DNA of 64,000 nucleotides from Sphingomonas sp. MA1305 (GTDB lineage Bacteria > Pseudomonadota > Alphaproteobacteria > Sphingomonadales > Sphingomonadaceae): NCBI RefSeq assembly GCF_016107325.1, contig NZ_RCVT01000001.1, positions 1,054,001-1,118,000 on the forward strand, written 5' to 3'. Shown here piece by piece: positions 1-7,915 of the stretch; position 1 is the stretch's first letter, and each line of letters opens with the position of its first letter. The position numbers were made by a program, and so were the translations under genes. The notes under the pieces are model-generated. The model saw only the letters and a program-made list of their open reading frames with translations. It was not told the DNA's origin and ran no database searches.

Positions 1-549
1 GCCCGGCTCGGCATTGGGATCGTAATCCTCGGTGAAGCCGGCCTCGTCGCGCTCGAACATCTGCGCCATGACGTCGACGCCCTGCGCCTGCATCTCGGCC
101 TCTTCCGGCGAACGGGCGACGTTGACCTTGACGGTCACCGCCACCTCGGGGTGCAGCGCGACGCGCACGTCGTACACGCCGATCGCCTTGATCGGCTTGT
201 CGAGCACGACCTGGCTCTTGGTCACCTTGTGGCCGGCCGCTTCCAGCGCCTCGACCAGATCGCGCACCGCGACCGAGCCGTACAGCTGGCCGGTGTTCGA
301 CGCCTGACGGATCAGAGTGACCTGCGCGTCCTTGAACGAGCCGGCTTCCTTCTCCGCGTCCGAACGGCGCGACGCATTGTCGGCCTCGATGCGAGCGCGG
401 TTCGCCTCGAACACCTTGCGGTTGGCTTCGTTGGCGCGCAGCGCCTTCTTGTTGGGCAGCAGGTAGTTGCGGGCGAAGCCGTCCTTCACCTTGACCACGT
501 CGCCGATGGCGCCGAGCTTCTCGACGCGCTCCAGCAGAATAACGTCCAT
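1..549 (-). CDS. rplI: 50S ribosomal protein L9, C-terminus cut by window edge
   Basis: L9 binds 23S rRNA and bridges neighbouring ribosomes on a message. The reverse strand opens with MDVILLERVEKLGAIGDVVK, the conserved L9 N-domain with its GD-VKVKDGFARNYLLP loop at about residues 18-32, followed by the Lys/Arg/Glu-rich connecting helix and the C-domain (AVTVKVNVARSPEEAE). The frame is still open at base 1, so 183 codons are visible and the acidic tail common in this order is incomplete. It is the last visible gene of rpsF-rpsR-rplI, 12 bases after rpsR, with an AGGAGC ribosome-binding site just upstream. Confidence 0.95.
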   Translation of the reverse strand, partial: MDVILLERVEKLGAIGDVVKVKDGFARNYLLPNKKALRANEANRKVFEANRARIEADNASRRSDAEKEAGSFKDAQVTLIRQASNTGQLYGSVAVRDLVEALEAAGHKVTKSQVVLDKPIKAIGVYDVRVALHPEVAVTVKVNVARSPEEAEMQAQGVDVMAQMFERDEAGFTEDYDPNAEPG

Positions 550-561
550 AGGGGTCGCTCC

Positions 562-786
562 TTACTTCACGACGTAGGGCAGCAGGCCCAGGTGACGGGC
601 GCGCTTGATCGCCTGGGCGAGCTCGCGCTGCTTCTTGGCGCTCACCGAGGTGATGCGCGACGGGACGATCTTGCCACGCTCGGACACGAAGCCCTGCAGC
701 AGGCGGACGTCCTTATAGTCGATCCGCGGCGCATCCTTGGCGCTGAACGGGCACGACTTGCGGCGGCGGAAAAACGGGCGAGCCAT
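562..786 (-). CDS. rpsR: 30S ribosomal protein S18
   Basis: A 74-residue protein beginning [20 protein letters not shown] and containing [19 protein letters not shown] and the [20 protein letters not shown] helix typical of S18, which pairs with S6 on the 30S platform. The length is normal for the family. Its ATG overlaps the rpsF stop (TAATG on the reverse strand), so it is translationally coupled to rpsF. Confidence 0.97.
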   Translation of the reverse strand: MARPFFRRRKSCPFSAKDAPRIDYKDVRLLQGFVSERGKIVPSRITSVSAKKQRELAQAIKRARHLGLLPYVVK

Positions 787-1220
787 TATGCGGCCTCCTC
801 TTCACGGTCACGACGGGGGCCACGGTCGCCGCGCGGCGCGCCGTCACGGCCACTCTCGCGACCACCTTCACGGTCGCTGCGACGCTCGCGGTCGCGCTCC
901 TGCTTGCGCATCATCACGGTCGGGCCCTGCTCATGTTCGTCAACCTTGACGGTCATGTAGCGGATCACGTCCTCGTTGATCTGCGTCTGGCGCTCCAGCT
1001 CGGCAACGACCGAACCCGGTGCGTCGATCTCGAGCATGACGTAATGCGCCTTGCGATTCTTCGCGATCCGATAGGCGAGGCTGCGCAGGCCCCAGGTCTC
1101 GGTCTTGACGACCTTGCCGCCATTGTCTTCGATGATCTTGGTGGCGTTTTCCGCCAGCGCGTCCACCTGCGCCTGTGCCAGATCCTGGCGCGCAAGGAAC
1201 GTGTGCTCGTACAGAGCCAT
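786..1220 (-). CDS. rpsF: 30S ribosomal protein S6
   Basis: 144 residues starting [20 protein letters not shown]. The S6 ferredoxin-like fold is visible as [38 protein letters not shown] and the conserved [12 protein letters not shown] near residue 95. The last 35 or so residues form an Arg/Asp/Glu-rich low-complexity tail, usual in alphaproteobacterial S6. The ATG at 1220 was chosen because it starts the conserved domain and has AAGG upstream; longer in-frame upstream sequence is not S6-like. First gene of rpsF-rpsR-rplI. Confidence 0.96.
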   Translation of the reverse strand: MALYEHTFLARQDLAQAQVDALAENATKIIEDNGGKVVKTETWGLRSLAYRIAKNRKAHYVMLEIDAPGSVVAELERQTQINEDVIRYMTVKVDEHEQGPTVMMRKQERDRERRSDREGGRESGRDGAPRGDRGPRRDREEEAA

Positions 1221-1371
1221 GCCTTGTCCTTCGTTGGCCGATCGCTGACACCGCCCCATGCGATGCCCCTCCGGCTGTCGTCCATGCAATCGGGGCGGCA
1301 GGCAACGCCCACCGCCCCGTTCCATCCGGCCGCCCTTAGCCTCGGACGGCCGGAAAGGCAAGCCTCACGTC

Positions 1372-1703
1372 TTAGCGGAAGAGGCCGGGCCGCACCTCGA
1401 CGATCGTCCCGTTCGGACGGACCAGGATCGCGTCGCGGCCCGACCGCGCCCAGTAGAAGCCGCGCTGCGGCGCGCGCAGCCGATAGGTGCGATATTCGTT
1501 GATCGGCGATAGTTCGGCGCATAGCGGCGGTCGAACCGCTGGCCGGCGCGCCAAGTGCGCGTGGTCACGACGGTGGTGCCGTTCGGGCGCTCACGGACGG
1601 TGGTCACCTCGCGGCGCTGCTGCGGCGCGGCCTCCGCGGCGGTGGCGGCGAGCGGGCCGGCGATCAGCGTGGCGGCGATGGCGGAGAGGATGATCTTCTT
1701 CAT
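1372..1703 (-). pseudogene. RcnB-like small secreted protein with a one-base frameshift
   Basis: The first frame, from ATG 1703, gives a signal peptide (MKKIILSAIAATLIAGPLAA, then TAAEAA) and a basic segment ending TWRAGQRFDRRYAPNYR. The typical RcnB-like C-terminus, EYRTYRLRAPQRGFYWARSG then ILVRPNGTIVEVRPGLFR, follows in the next frame and stops at 1372. Adding one base near 1506-1509 joins the two into a 110-residue protein of normal size. RcnB-type proteins are small periplasmic proteins; RcnB itself takes part in metal homeostasis. Whether this is a real mutation or a base-calling error cannot be told from the sequence. No partner genes are nearby. Confidence 0.75.
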
Positions 1704-1899
1704 GATGTCGTACTCCCATTACGAACTGGCGCCGTCATCCGGCGTCGAGTGACAAGATGGAGTCCGGTTGTCGCAGACCTCTCCCGTCCGACCCCGAAAA
1801 CGGTCGCATGGTGTCGCAACTCCAGAAGGTTCGTTCAGGTTGCACGAGGACCGCAGCGGCCCTAGGGGCGCCTGCCATAACTCGAACAGGAGCGGCATC

Positions 1900-2859
1900 A
1901 TGCGGGCGTTCATCTTTCCCGGCCAGGGTAGCCAGGCGGTCGGCATGGGCAAGGCGCTGGCCGATGCCAGCCCGGTCGCACGCGAGGTATTTGGCGAAGT
2001 CGACGAGGCGCTGGGCCAGACCCTGTTCCGGTTGATGACGGAAGGGCCAGCCGATGCGCTGACCCTGACCGAAAACGCCCAGCCGGCGATCATGGCCAAT
2101 GCCGTGGCGACGCTGCGCGTGCTGGAGCGCGAGGGCAACGTCCGGCTGGCCGACAAGGCGGATTTCGTCGCCGGCCATTCGCTCGGCGAATATAGCGCGC
2201 TCTGCGCCGCCGAGGCGTTCGACCTCGCCACCACCGCGCGGCTGCTCAAGCGTCGCGGCCAGGCGATGCAGGCGGCGGTGCCGGTGGGCGAGGGGGCGAT
2301 GGCGGCGCTGCTCGGCGCCGACCTCAACAAGGCGCGGACGATCGCGGGCGCTGCGGTCGATTCGATCCTTGCGGAGGGTGGTGAGGAGCTCGTCTGCACC
2401 GTCGCCAACGACAACGACCCGTCGCAGGTCGTCATCTCCGGCCACCGGGTCGCGGTGGAGCGCGCCGTCGCCCTGGCGAAGGAACTGGGAGCCAAGCGCG
2501 CGCTGCTGCTGCCGGTGTCGGCGCCCTTCCACTGCCCGCTCATGCAGCCGGCCGCCGACGCAATGGATGCGGCGCTGGCCGACGCGCGCATCGCCGCGCC
2601 GCTGGTGCCGGTCTATGCCAATGTCGATGCCGCGCCGATCGCCGATCCCGGCGCGATACGCGCCTCGCTGGTGGCGCAGGTCACCGGTATGGTCCGCTGG
2701 CGCGAGTCGGTGCTGGCGATGGCGGACGCGGGCGTCACGCAGTTCGTCGAATTCGGCGGCAAGGTACTCGCCCCGATGGTCAAGCGCATCGCGCCGGACG
2801 TCGAGGCGATCAGCGTGGTGACGATGGACGATCTGGAGGATTGGCTTAAGAAGGCTTGA
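1900..2859 (+). CDS. fabD: Malonyl-CoA:ACP transacylase
   Basis: Transfers malonyl from CoA to acyl carrier protein for fatty-acid elongation. The 319-residue protein starts MRAFIFPGQGSQAVGMGKAL with the family's N-terminal signature, carries the nucleophile motif GHSLGEYSAL (Ser94), and has the SAPFHCPLM histidine motif near residue 205. The ATG at 1900 has AGGAG nine bases upstream; the frame extends further upstream but without FabD similarity. First gene of fabD-fabG-acpP-fabF, although separated from fabG by the repeat-bounded GxxExxY gene. Confidence 0.97.
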   Translation: MRAFIFPGQGSQAVGMGKALADASPVAREVFGEVDEALGQTLFRLMTEGPADALTLTENAQPAIMANAVATLRVLEREGNVRLADKADFVAGHSLGEYSALCAAEAFDLATTARLLKRRGQAMQAAVPVGEGAMAALLGADLNKARTIAGAAVDSILAEGGEELVCTVANDNDPSQVVISGHRVAVERAVALAKELGAKRALLLPVSAPFHCPLMQPAADAMDAALADARIAAPLVPVYANVDAAPIADPGAIRASLVAQVTGMVRWRESVLAMADAGVTQFVEFGGKVLAPMVKRIAPDVEAISVVTMDDLEDWLKKA

Positions 2860-2862
2860 TGG

Positions 2863-2888
2863 TCACGCGGAGGCGCGGAGGCGCGGAG
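2863..2888. repeat. Left arm of 26-bp inverted repeat bounding the GxxExxY gene
   Basis: Contains three tandem CGCGGAGG-type octamers starting right after the fabD stop. Its exact reverse complement lies at 3280-3305. The GGAG at its inner end sits five bases before the GTG start at 2894 and looks like the ribosome-binding site of the enclosed gene. Confidence 0.85.
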
Positions 2889-2893
2889 AAGAC

Positions 2894-3325
2894 GTGAGGG
2901 ATATCGACGCCGTCAGCGGCGACGTTCTTGACCTGGCGCTTCGTCTCCACCGGGAGCTCGGTCCGGGTATGCTTGAAAGCGTGTACGAAACGGTACTTGC
3001 CCGGCGCCTCACCGCAATGGGGTATGATATCGTCAGGCAGCGTCCCGTGGATATCGTTTCCGACGGCCAACGCTTCGCTGGCGCCTTTCGGGTCGACCTC
3101 CTCGTTGACGCACGTCTTGTCGTCGAGGTTAAATCGATTGAGCGGCTGACTGCCGCTCATGCCAAGCAACTGCTGACCTATCTCAGATTATTGAATCAGC
3201 CCGTAGGGCTGCTCATCAACTTCGGAGGCGCAACGCTGAAGGAGGGCGTGAAGAGGGTGGTGAACGACTATTCTTCTTCCTCCGCGCCTCCGCGCCTCCG
3301 CGTGAACAAGAATTTTGGAGGCTAG
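2894..3325 (+). CDS. GxxExxY family protein
   Basis: 143 residues with the family hallmarks: an N-terminal helix DAVSGDVLDLALRLHRELGP, the naming motif GMLESVY at about residues 26-32, and the PDDEXK-like strand pair FRVDLLVDARLVVEVKS near 67-83. The fold class suggests a nuclease-like core, but no function is established. The start is GTG at 2894, preceded by GGAGAAGAC from the left repeat. The last residues (SSAPPRLRV) are encoded by the right repeat. The stop TAG abuts the fabG ATG. The gene and its repeats interrupt fabD-fabG, which suggests insertion as a unit. Confidence 0.88.
   Translation: MRDIDAVSGDVLDLALRLHRELGPGMLESVYETVLARRLTAMGYDIVRQRPVDIVSDGQRFAGAFRVDLLVDARLVVEVKSIERLTAAHAKQLLTYLRLLNQPVGLLINFGGATLKEGVKRVVNDYSSSSAPPRLRVNKNFGG
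3280..3305. repeat. Right arm of 26-bp inverted repeat bounding the GxxExxY gene
   Basis: Exact reverse complement of 2863-2888, read as CTCCGCG octamers and ending in CGTGA. It is translated as the C-terminal residues of the GxxExxY protein. In a fabD-to-fabG transcript the two arms could pair into a long stem enclosing about 390 bases. Confidence 0.85.
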
Positions 3326-4066
3326 ATGTTCGATCTGACGGGAATGACCGCACTGGTGACGGGTGCGTCTGGGGGCATCGGCTCCGCGATTGCCAAGGGT
3401 CTGGCGGCGCAGGGGGCGCGGCTGGCGGTGTCGGGGAGCAATGCCGACAAGCTGGAGGCGTTTCGGGCCGAGCTCGGCGGCGATCACGTCGCCGTGCCAT
3501 GCAACCTGTCGGACGGTGCCGCCGTCGACGCGTTGGTGCCGCAGGCGCTCGCGGCGCTCGGCGGCAAGCTCGACATCCTCGTCAACAATGCGGGCGTGAC
3601 GCGCGACAATCTGGCGATGCGGATGAAGGATGACGAATGGGATCAGGTGATCCGAGTCAATCTGGAGGCTGCCTTCCGCCTGATCCGTGCTGCCGCCAAG
3701 CCGATGATGAAGGCGCGCTTCGGGCGCGTCGTGTCGATCACCTCCGTCGTCGGTCAGACCGGCAATCCGGGCCAGGCCAATTATGCCGCCTCTAAGGCCG
3801 GACTGGTCGGCATGTCCAAGGCGCTGGCGCAGGAGCTCGCCAGCCGTAACATCACCGTCAACTGCGTCGCACCGGGCTTCATCCGCTCGGCGATGACCGA
3901 CGTGCTGCCGGAGGCGCAGAAGAGTGCGCTGCTCGGCCGCATCCCGGCGGGCGACCTCGGCACGGGCGAGGACATCGCCGCCGCGGTCGTCTATCTCGCC
4001 AGCCGCGAAGCCGGCTATGTCACCGGCCAGACGCTGCACGTCAACGGCGGCATGGCGATGATCTAA
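3326..4066 (+). CDS. fabG: 3-oxoacyl-ACP reductase
   Basis: NADPH-dependent reduction of 3-oxoacyl-ACP in fatty-acid elongation. The 246-residue short-chain dehydrogenase has the cofactor motif TGASGGIG (12-19), NNAG at 87-90, and the catalytic Ser140, Tyr153 and Lys157 (ITSVVG, YAASK). It ends in the FabG signature TGQTLHVNGGMAMI. The ATG directly follows the GxxExxY stop, with TGGAGG seven bases upstream. The family is broad, but its place between fabD and acpP makes FabG secure. Confidence 0.96.
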   Translation: MFDLTGMTALVTGASGGIGSAIAKGLAAQGARLAVSGSNADKLEAFRAELGGDHVAVPCNLSDGAAVDALVPQALAALGGKLDILVNNAGVTRDNLAMRMKDDEWDQVIRVNLEAAFRLIRAAAKPMMKARFGRVVSITSVVGQTGNPGQANYAASKAGLVGMSKALAQELASRNITVNCVAPGFIRSAMTDVLPEAQKSALLGRIPAGDLGTGEDIAAAVVYLASREAGYVTGQTLHVNGGMAMI

Positions 4067-4075
4067 GTTGCTAAG

Positions 4076-4101
4076 AAGACTGGCGAACGCGGACCAGTCT
4101 T
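4076..4101. other. Hairpin between fabG and acpP
   Basis: AAGACTGG (4076-4083) pairs perfectly with CCAGTCTT (4094-4101) across a ten-base loop, just after the fabG stop. There is no T-run, so it is more likely an mRNA-stability or attenuation structure than a simple terminator. It could help set the high acpP level relative to fabG; that is inference. Confidence 0.5.
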
Positions 4102-4188
4102 AACAGACGCTTGCCAGCCGCACGGCCCCGTTCTACGGGCATGCGGGCAATTTTGACAAAACCCCCCAATCTGAAGAGGGATATGAAC

Positions 4189-4425
4189 ATGAGCGAGACC
4201 GCCGACCGCGTGAAGAAGATCGTCGTCGAGCATCTCGGCGTCGAAGCCGACAAGGTGACCGAGGATGCGAGCTTCATCGACGACCTCGGTGCCGACAGCC
4301 TCGACATCGTCGAGCTCGTCATGGCGTTCGAGGAAGAGTTCGGGGTCGAGATCCCGGACGATGCCGCCGAGAAGATCACGACCGTGAAGGACGCGATCAC
4401 CTATATCGACGAGCACAAGGGCTAA
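4189..4425 (+). CDS. acpP: Acyl carrier protein
   Basis: Carries growing acyl chains on a 4'-phosphopantetheine arm. The 78-residue acidic protein contains the attachment motif [11 protein letters not shown] with Ser37, followed by helix II/III sequence [17 protein letters not shown]. The start at 4189 ([10 protein letters not shown]) matches the usual ACP length and places GAGG nine bases upstream; an ATG two codons earlier would leave too little space. Followed by a strong terminator. Confidence 0.97.
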   Translation: MSETADRVKKIVVEHLGVEADKVTEDASFIDDLGADSLDIVELVMAFEEEFGVEIPDDAAEKITTVKDAITYIDEHKG

Positions 4426-4461
4426 GCCCTCGCCCGATGTCGACATCGGGCCGGAATTGAG

Positions 4462-4500
4462 CGGCTCCCCGTCCCCGGCTCGAGGGCGGGGAGCCGTTTT
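4462..4500 (+). terminator. Intrinsic terminator after acpP
   Basis: CGGCTCCCCG (4462-4471) pairs perfectly with CGGGGAGCCG (4487-4496), followed by TTTT. It lies 36 bases past the acpP stop and would separate abundant acpP mRNA from fabF. Confidence 0.85.
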
Positions 4501-4594
4501 GCGTTGAATGTCGTCGCCGCTCCGCATCGTCGCGGGGTCACCCAGCGCGGGGATGCCGGTCGCGACCGGCAGGGCGCCTGAGAGGAAGAAGAGC

Positions 4595-5851
4595 ATGCGT
4601 CGCGTCGTCGTCACCGGTCTCGGTCTGGTCACTCCGCTGGGTGCGGACGTGGAGACCGCGTGGGCCAATCTGATCGCGGGTAAGTCGGGCGCCGGCCCGA
4701 TTACGCGGTTCGATACCCAGGGGCAGAAATGCACCATCGCGTGCGAGGTGAAGCCCAAGGACCATGACTATGGCTTCGACCCCGACAAGCGCGTCGATCA
4801 CAAGATCCAGCGCCAGGTCGATCCGTTCATCGTCTACGGCATCGACGCCGCCGGCCAGGCGCTGGAGGATGCCGGCCTGACCGAGATGGACGAGGCGACG
4901 AAGCTGCGCGCCGGCGTGTCGATCGGTTCTGGCATCGGCGGCCTGCCCGGCATCGAGATCGAATCGGTCAATCTGCACGAACGCGGCCCCGGCCGGGTCA
5001 GCCCGCACTTCGTCCATGGCCGGCTGATCAACCTGATCTCCGGTCAGGTCAGCATCAAATACGGGCTGATGGGGCCGAATCACGCCGTCGTCACCGCCTG
5101 CTCGACCGGCGCGCATTCGATCGGCGATGCCGCCCGGATGATCCGCGACGACGATGCCGACATCATGCTGGCGGGCGGTGCGGAAAGCACGATCAACCCG
5201 CTCGGCGTCGCCGGCTTCGCCCAGGCGCGGGCGCTCAACACGAGCATGAACGACCGCCCGACCGAGGCGAGCCGACCCTATGACCGCAATCGCGACGGCT
5301 TCGTGATGGGCGAGGGCGCGGGCGTCGTCGTGCTCGAGGAATATGAGCACGCCAAGGCGCGCGGCGCCAAAATCTATGCCGAGGTGGTCGGCTACGGCCT
5401 GTCGGGCGATGCCTATCACGTCACCGCGCCGCATCCGGAGGGCAAGGGCGCGGAGAATGCGATGCGCATGGCGCTGCGCAAGGCGGGGATGGAGCCTTCG
5501 GACATCGATTACATCAATGCCCATGGCACCTCGACCATGGCGGACACGATAGAACTCGCCGCGGCCAAGCGGGTGTTCGGTGACGACCTGTCGGGGGCGT
5601 CCATGTCGAGCACCAAGTCGGCGATCGGCCATCTGCTCGGCGGCGCCGGCGCGGTGGAGAGCATCTTCTGCATCCTCGCGCTGCGCGACCAGATCGTGCC
5701 ACCGACGCTCAACCTGGACGATCCCGACGAGGGGACCGAGGGCGTCGACCTGGTGCCGCACACCGCCAAGAAGCGCGAGGTCAAGGCGGTGCTGAACAAC
5801 TCGTTCGGCTTCGGCGGGACCAATGCGTCGTTGGTGATGAAGGCGATCTGA
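4595..5851 (+). CDS. fabF: Beta-ketoacyl-ACP synthase II
   Basis: Condenses malonyl-ACP with acyl-ACP. The 418-residue protein starts MRRVVVTGLGLVTPLG, has the nucleophile in VVTACSTGAHSIGDA (Cys169), and both catalytic histidines in INAHGTST (near 308) and SAIGHLLGGAGA (near 345). It ends NNSFGFGGTNASL, typical of FabF. The ATG at 4595 has GAGGAA ten bases upstream. It follows acpP and is 22 bases from mltG. Confidence 0.96.
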   Translation: MRRVVVTGLGLVTPLGADVETAWANLIAGKSGAGPITRFDTQGQKCTIACEVKPKDHDYGFDPDKRVDHKIQRQVDPFIVYGIDAAGQALEDAGLTEMDEATKLRAGVSIGSGIGGLPGIEIESVNLHERGPGRVSPHFVHGRLINLISGQVSIKYGLMGPNHAVVTACSTGAHSIGDAARMIRDDDADIMLAGGAESTINPLGVAGFAQARALNTSMNDRPTEASRPYDRNRDGFVMGEGAGVVVLEEYEHAKARGAKIYAEVVGYGLSGDAYHVTAPHPEGKGAENAMRMALRKAGMEPSDIDYINAHGTSTMADTIELAAAKRVFGDDLSGASMSSTKSAIGHLLGGAGAVESIFCILALRDQIVPPTLNLDDPDEGTEGVDLVPHTAKKREVKAVLNNSFGFGGTNASLVMKAI

Positions 5852-5873
5852 TCCGCACGGCGGGGAGACGGAC

Positions 5874-6842
5874 GTGCGCAAGGTCGGCTGTGTCGGATTG
5901 CTGGTCGCCCTGGTGGCGATCGTCGCCGCCTTCTGGGTGGTGCATGGCTGGGGCGGCAGCGGCCCGGCGCCGCGCACGCTGACGGTGCAGGTGGCGGAGG
6001 GTAGCACGCTCGCCGGCGCCGCCCGCGAGCTGGAGAAGGCAGGCGCGATCCCCTCCGCCGGCCGCTTCCGCCTGCTCGCGCGGCTGTTCGGCTCGGGCGA
6101 GCCGATCAAGGCCGGCGAATATCGCATTCCGCCGCATACCAGCCAGTCCGACATCCTCAAGATGCTGCAGGGCGGCAAGGTGCTGCAGCGGCTCGTCGTC
6201 GTGCCGGAGGGCTATCCGTCGGTGCTCGTCCACGACGCACTGATGAAGGCCGAGGGTCTGGTCGGCCCGGTACCGGTGCCGGCGGAAGGATCGGTGCTGC
6301 CGGACAGCTATGCCTTCCAGCGTGGCGACACGCGCGCCTCCGTCGTCACCCGGATGCAGACGGCGATGCGCACCTACCTCCAGTCCGCCTGGGCGAAGCG
6401 CAAGCCCGGCATCGCGGTGTCGACGCCCGAACAGGCGGTCATCCTCGCCTCGATCGTCGAGAAGGAGACGGGCAAGCCGTCCGAGCGGCGGATGGTCGCC
6501 GCCGTCTACGGCAACCGCCTGAAGGCCGGCATGCCGCTTCAGGCCGATCCGACGGTCATCTATCCGATCACCAAGGGGCGCCCGCTCGGCCGCCGCATCC
6601 TGCGCTCCGAGCTGCGCGCCAAGAACGGCTACAACACCTATGCCGAGACCGGTCTGCCGGTCGGGCCGATCGCCAATCCGGGCCGCGCCTCAATCGACGC
6701 GGTGCTCGATCCGGCGCAATCGAAGGCGCTGTATTTCGTCGCCGACGGCACCGGCGGTCACGTCTTCGCCGACACGCTCGCCAAGCATAATGCCAATGTC
6801 CAAAAATGGTACGCCATCCGCCGTGCGCGGGGGGAGATGTAG
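5874..6842 (+). CDS. mltG: Endolytic murein transglycosylase
   Basis: Cuts nascent glycan strands at the inner membrane. The 322-residue protein starts at GTG 5874 behind CGGGGAG, has one N-terminal membrane segment (residues 5-25), a LysM-like part (LTVQVAEGSTLAGAARELEK) and the YceG domain with the catalytic-Glu motif LASIVEKETG (about 191-200) and GLPVGPIANPG. The order fabF-mltG is common in alphaproteobacteria and links envelope lipid and wall synthesis. Confidence 0.95.
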   Translation: MRKVGCVGLLVALVAIVAAFWVVHGWGGSGPAPRTLTVQVAEGSTLAGAARELEKAGAIPSAGRFRLLARLFGSGEPIKAGEYRIPPHTSQSDILKMLQGGKVLQRLVVVPEGYPSVLVHDALMKAEGLVGPVPVPAEGSVLPDSYAFQRGDTRASVVTRMQTAMRTYLQSAWAKRKPGIAVSTPEQAVILASIVEKETGKPSERRMVAAVYGNRLKAGMPLQADPTVIYPITKGRPLGRRILRSELRAKNGYNTYAETGLPVGPIANPGRASIDAVLDPAQSKALYFVADGTGGHVFADTLAKHNANVQKWYAIRRARGEM

Positions 6843-6844
6843 GC

Positions 6845-7219
6845 GTGTTCGGCGTGGTCCTCGCACTCGCCGCCGCCGCAACGCCCGCCATCAACGGGGA
6901 CGAGGGCTTCAGCCCCAAGATGCTGCGGAAGCGCTGCGCAACCGCTGCGACCTCGCCTGACTTCGCGCGAGACAGCGATTTCTGCCTTCAGCACGTTTAT
7001 GCGATAGCCAACCGGATCGATGCGTACCGGGCGGCGCATCAAATGCCGCAATGCGTGCCGCCGACTGCGAAGCCGGACCGGTTGCGTTTGGTGGCGGTCC
7101 GCGCGCTGCGCTTTGACCATGAGAGTGGCGATTGGGTGGAAGCGGTGGGCAATGCGCTTCTCGCTGAATTCAGCTGCACGAGCGATCGCCTGCCCGAAAC
7201 GCCGCCACGCCGTCGTTGA
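6845..7219 (+). CDS. Rap1a/Tai-like small secreted protein
   Basis: From GTG 6845, two bases after mltG and behind GGGGGAG, this is a 124-residue protein with a short signal peptide (FGVVLALAAAATPA). The mature part has the cysteine and helix spacing of Rap1a/Tai-type proteins: LRKRC, then FCLQHVYAIANRIDA, QCVPPTAKPDRLRLVAVRAL and a final NALLAEFSC. Rap1a and Tai4 are immunity proteins against type VI amidase effectors, but many family members are isolated and of unknown role. No effector is visible nearby, so an immunity function is not claimed. Confidence 0.65.
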   Translation: MFGVVLALAAAATPAINGDEGFSPKMLRKRCATAATSPDFARDSDFCLQHVYAIANRIDAYRAAHQMPQCVPPTAKPDRLRLVAVRALRFDHESGDWVEAVGNALLAEFSCTSDRLPETPPRRR

Positions 7220-7300
7220 TCCCAGCATGGGGGCGTCGGCTGAATGCTGATCACCGGGCCGGCGGGACGCATCGTATGATGCTCCCCGCCGTCACGATCC

Positions 7301-7906
7301 TCAGCCGCGCAATGCGCTCGCTGCGCGCGCGTTGGTCTCCACCTCTGCCATGCTGCCGCCGGTCACCCAGCTGCCGCCGACGCAGAGCACGGGCTTGAAC
7401 GCCAGCCACTCGGGCGCAGACGCCTCGGTGATGCCGCCGGTCGGGCAGAAGCGGCATTGGTAGAAGGGGGCGGCGAGCGCCTTCAGCGCCTTCAGGCCGC
7501 CGCTGGTTTCGGCGGGGAAGAACTTGAAGTGGGTGAGGCCAAGATCGAGGCCGCGCATGATGTCGCCCGCCGTCGCGGTGCCGGGAAGATAGGCGACGCC
7601 GGCGTCGAGGATCGGCCTAGCGAGCCGCTCGGTCAGGCCGGGCGAGACGATGAATTCGACACCGGCATCGATCACGTCGCGCGCCTGCGCCTCGTTGACC
7701 ACGGTGCCGGCGCCGACGATCGCCCCCGGCACCTGCTTCATCTCGGCGATCGCCTCCATCGCGGCGCCGGTACGCAGCGTCACCTCGAGCACCTTGAGAC
7801 CGCCGGCGACGAGCGCCTCGGCCAGGGGCCGGGCAGTGGCGGCGTCGTCGATCACCAGAACCGGGATCACGGCGCTGGTCTGCATGATGGTGGCGATGTC
7901 GGTCAT
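7301..7906 (-). CDS. eda: KDPG/KHG aldolase
   Basis: Splits 2-keto-3-deoxy-6-phosphogluconate into pyruvate and glyceraldehyde-3-phosphate, the last Entner-Doudoroff step. The 201-residue protein has LKVLEVTLRTGAAMEAI (Glu41), the GAGTVV motif and the Schiff-base lysine in HFKFFPAE (Lys128), then CPTGGI and GGSWVT, all family hallmarks. It is the last gene of zwf-pgl-edd-glk-eda and starts nine bases after glk. Confidence 0.96.
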   Translation of the reverse strand: MTDIATIMQTSAVIPVLVIDDAATARPLAEALVAGGLKVLEVTLRTGAAMEAIAEMKQVPGAIVGAGTVVNEAQARDVIDAGVEFIVSPGLTERLARPILDAGVAYLPGTATAGDIMRGLDLGLTHFKFFPAETSGGLKALKALAAPFYQCRFCPTGGITEASAPEWLAFKPVLCVGGSWVTGGSMAEVETNARAASALRG

Positions 7907-7915
7907 GTTAGGTCC

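Noticed and set aside
6845-7219. A type VI secretion immunity gene in the functional sense
   Set aside because: Only family resemblance supports it; no amidase effector or type VI gene is in the window, so only the fold relation is reported.
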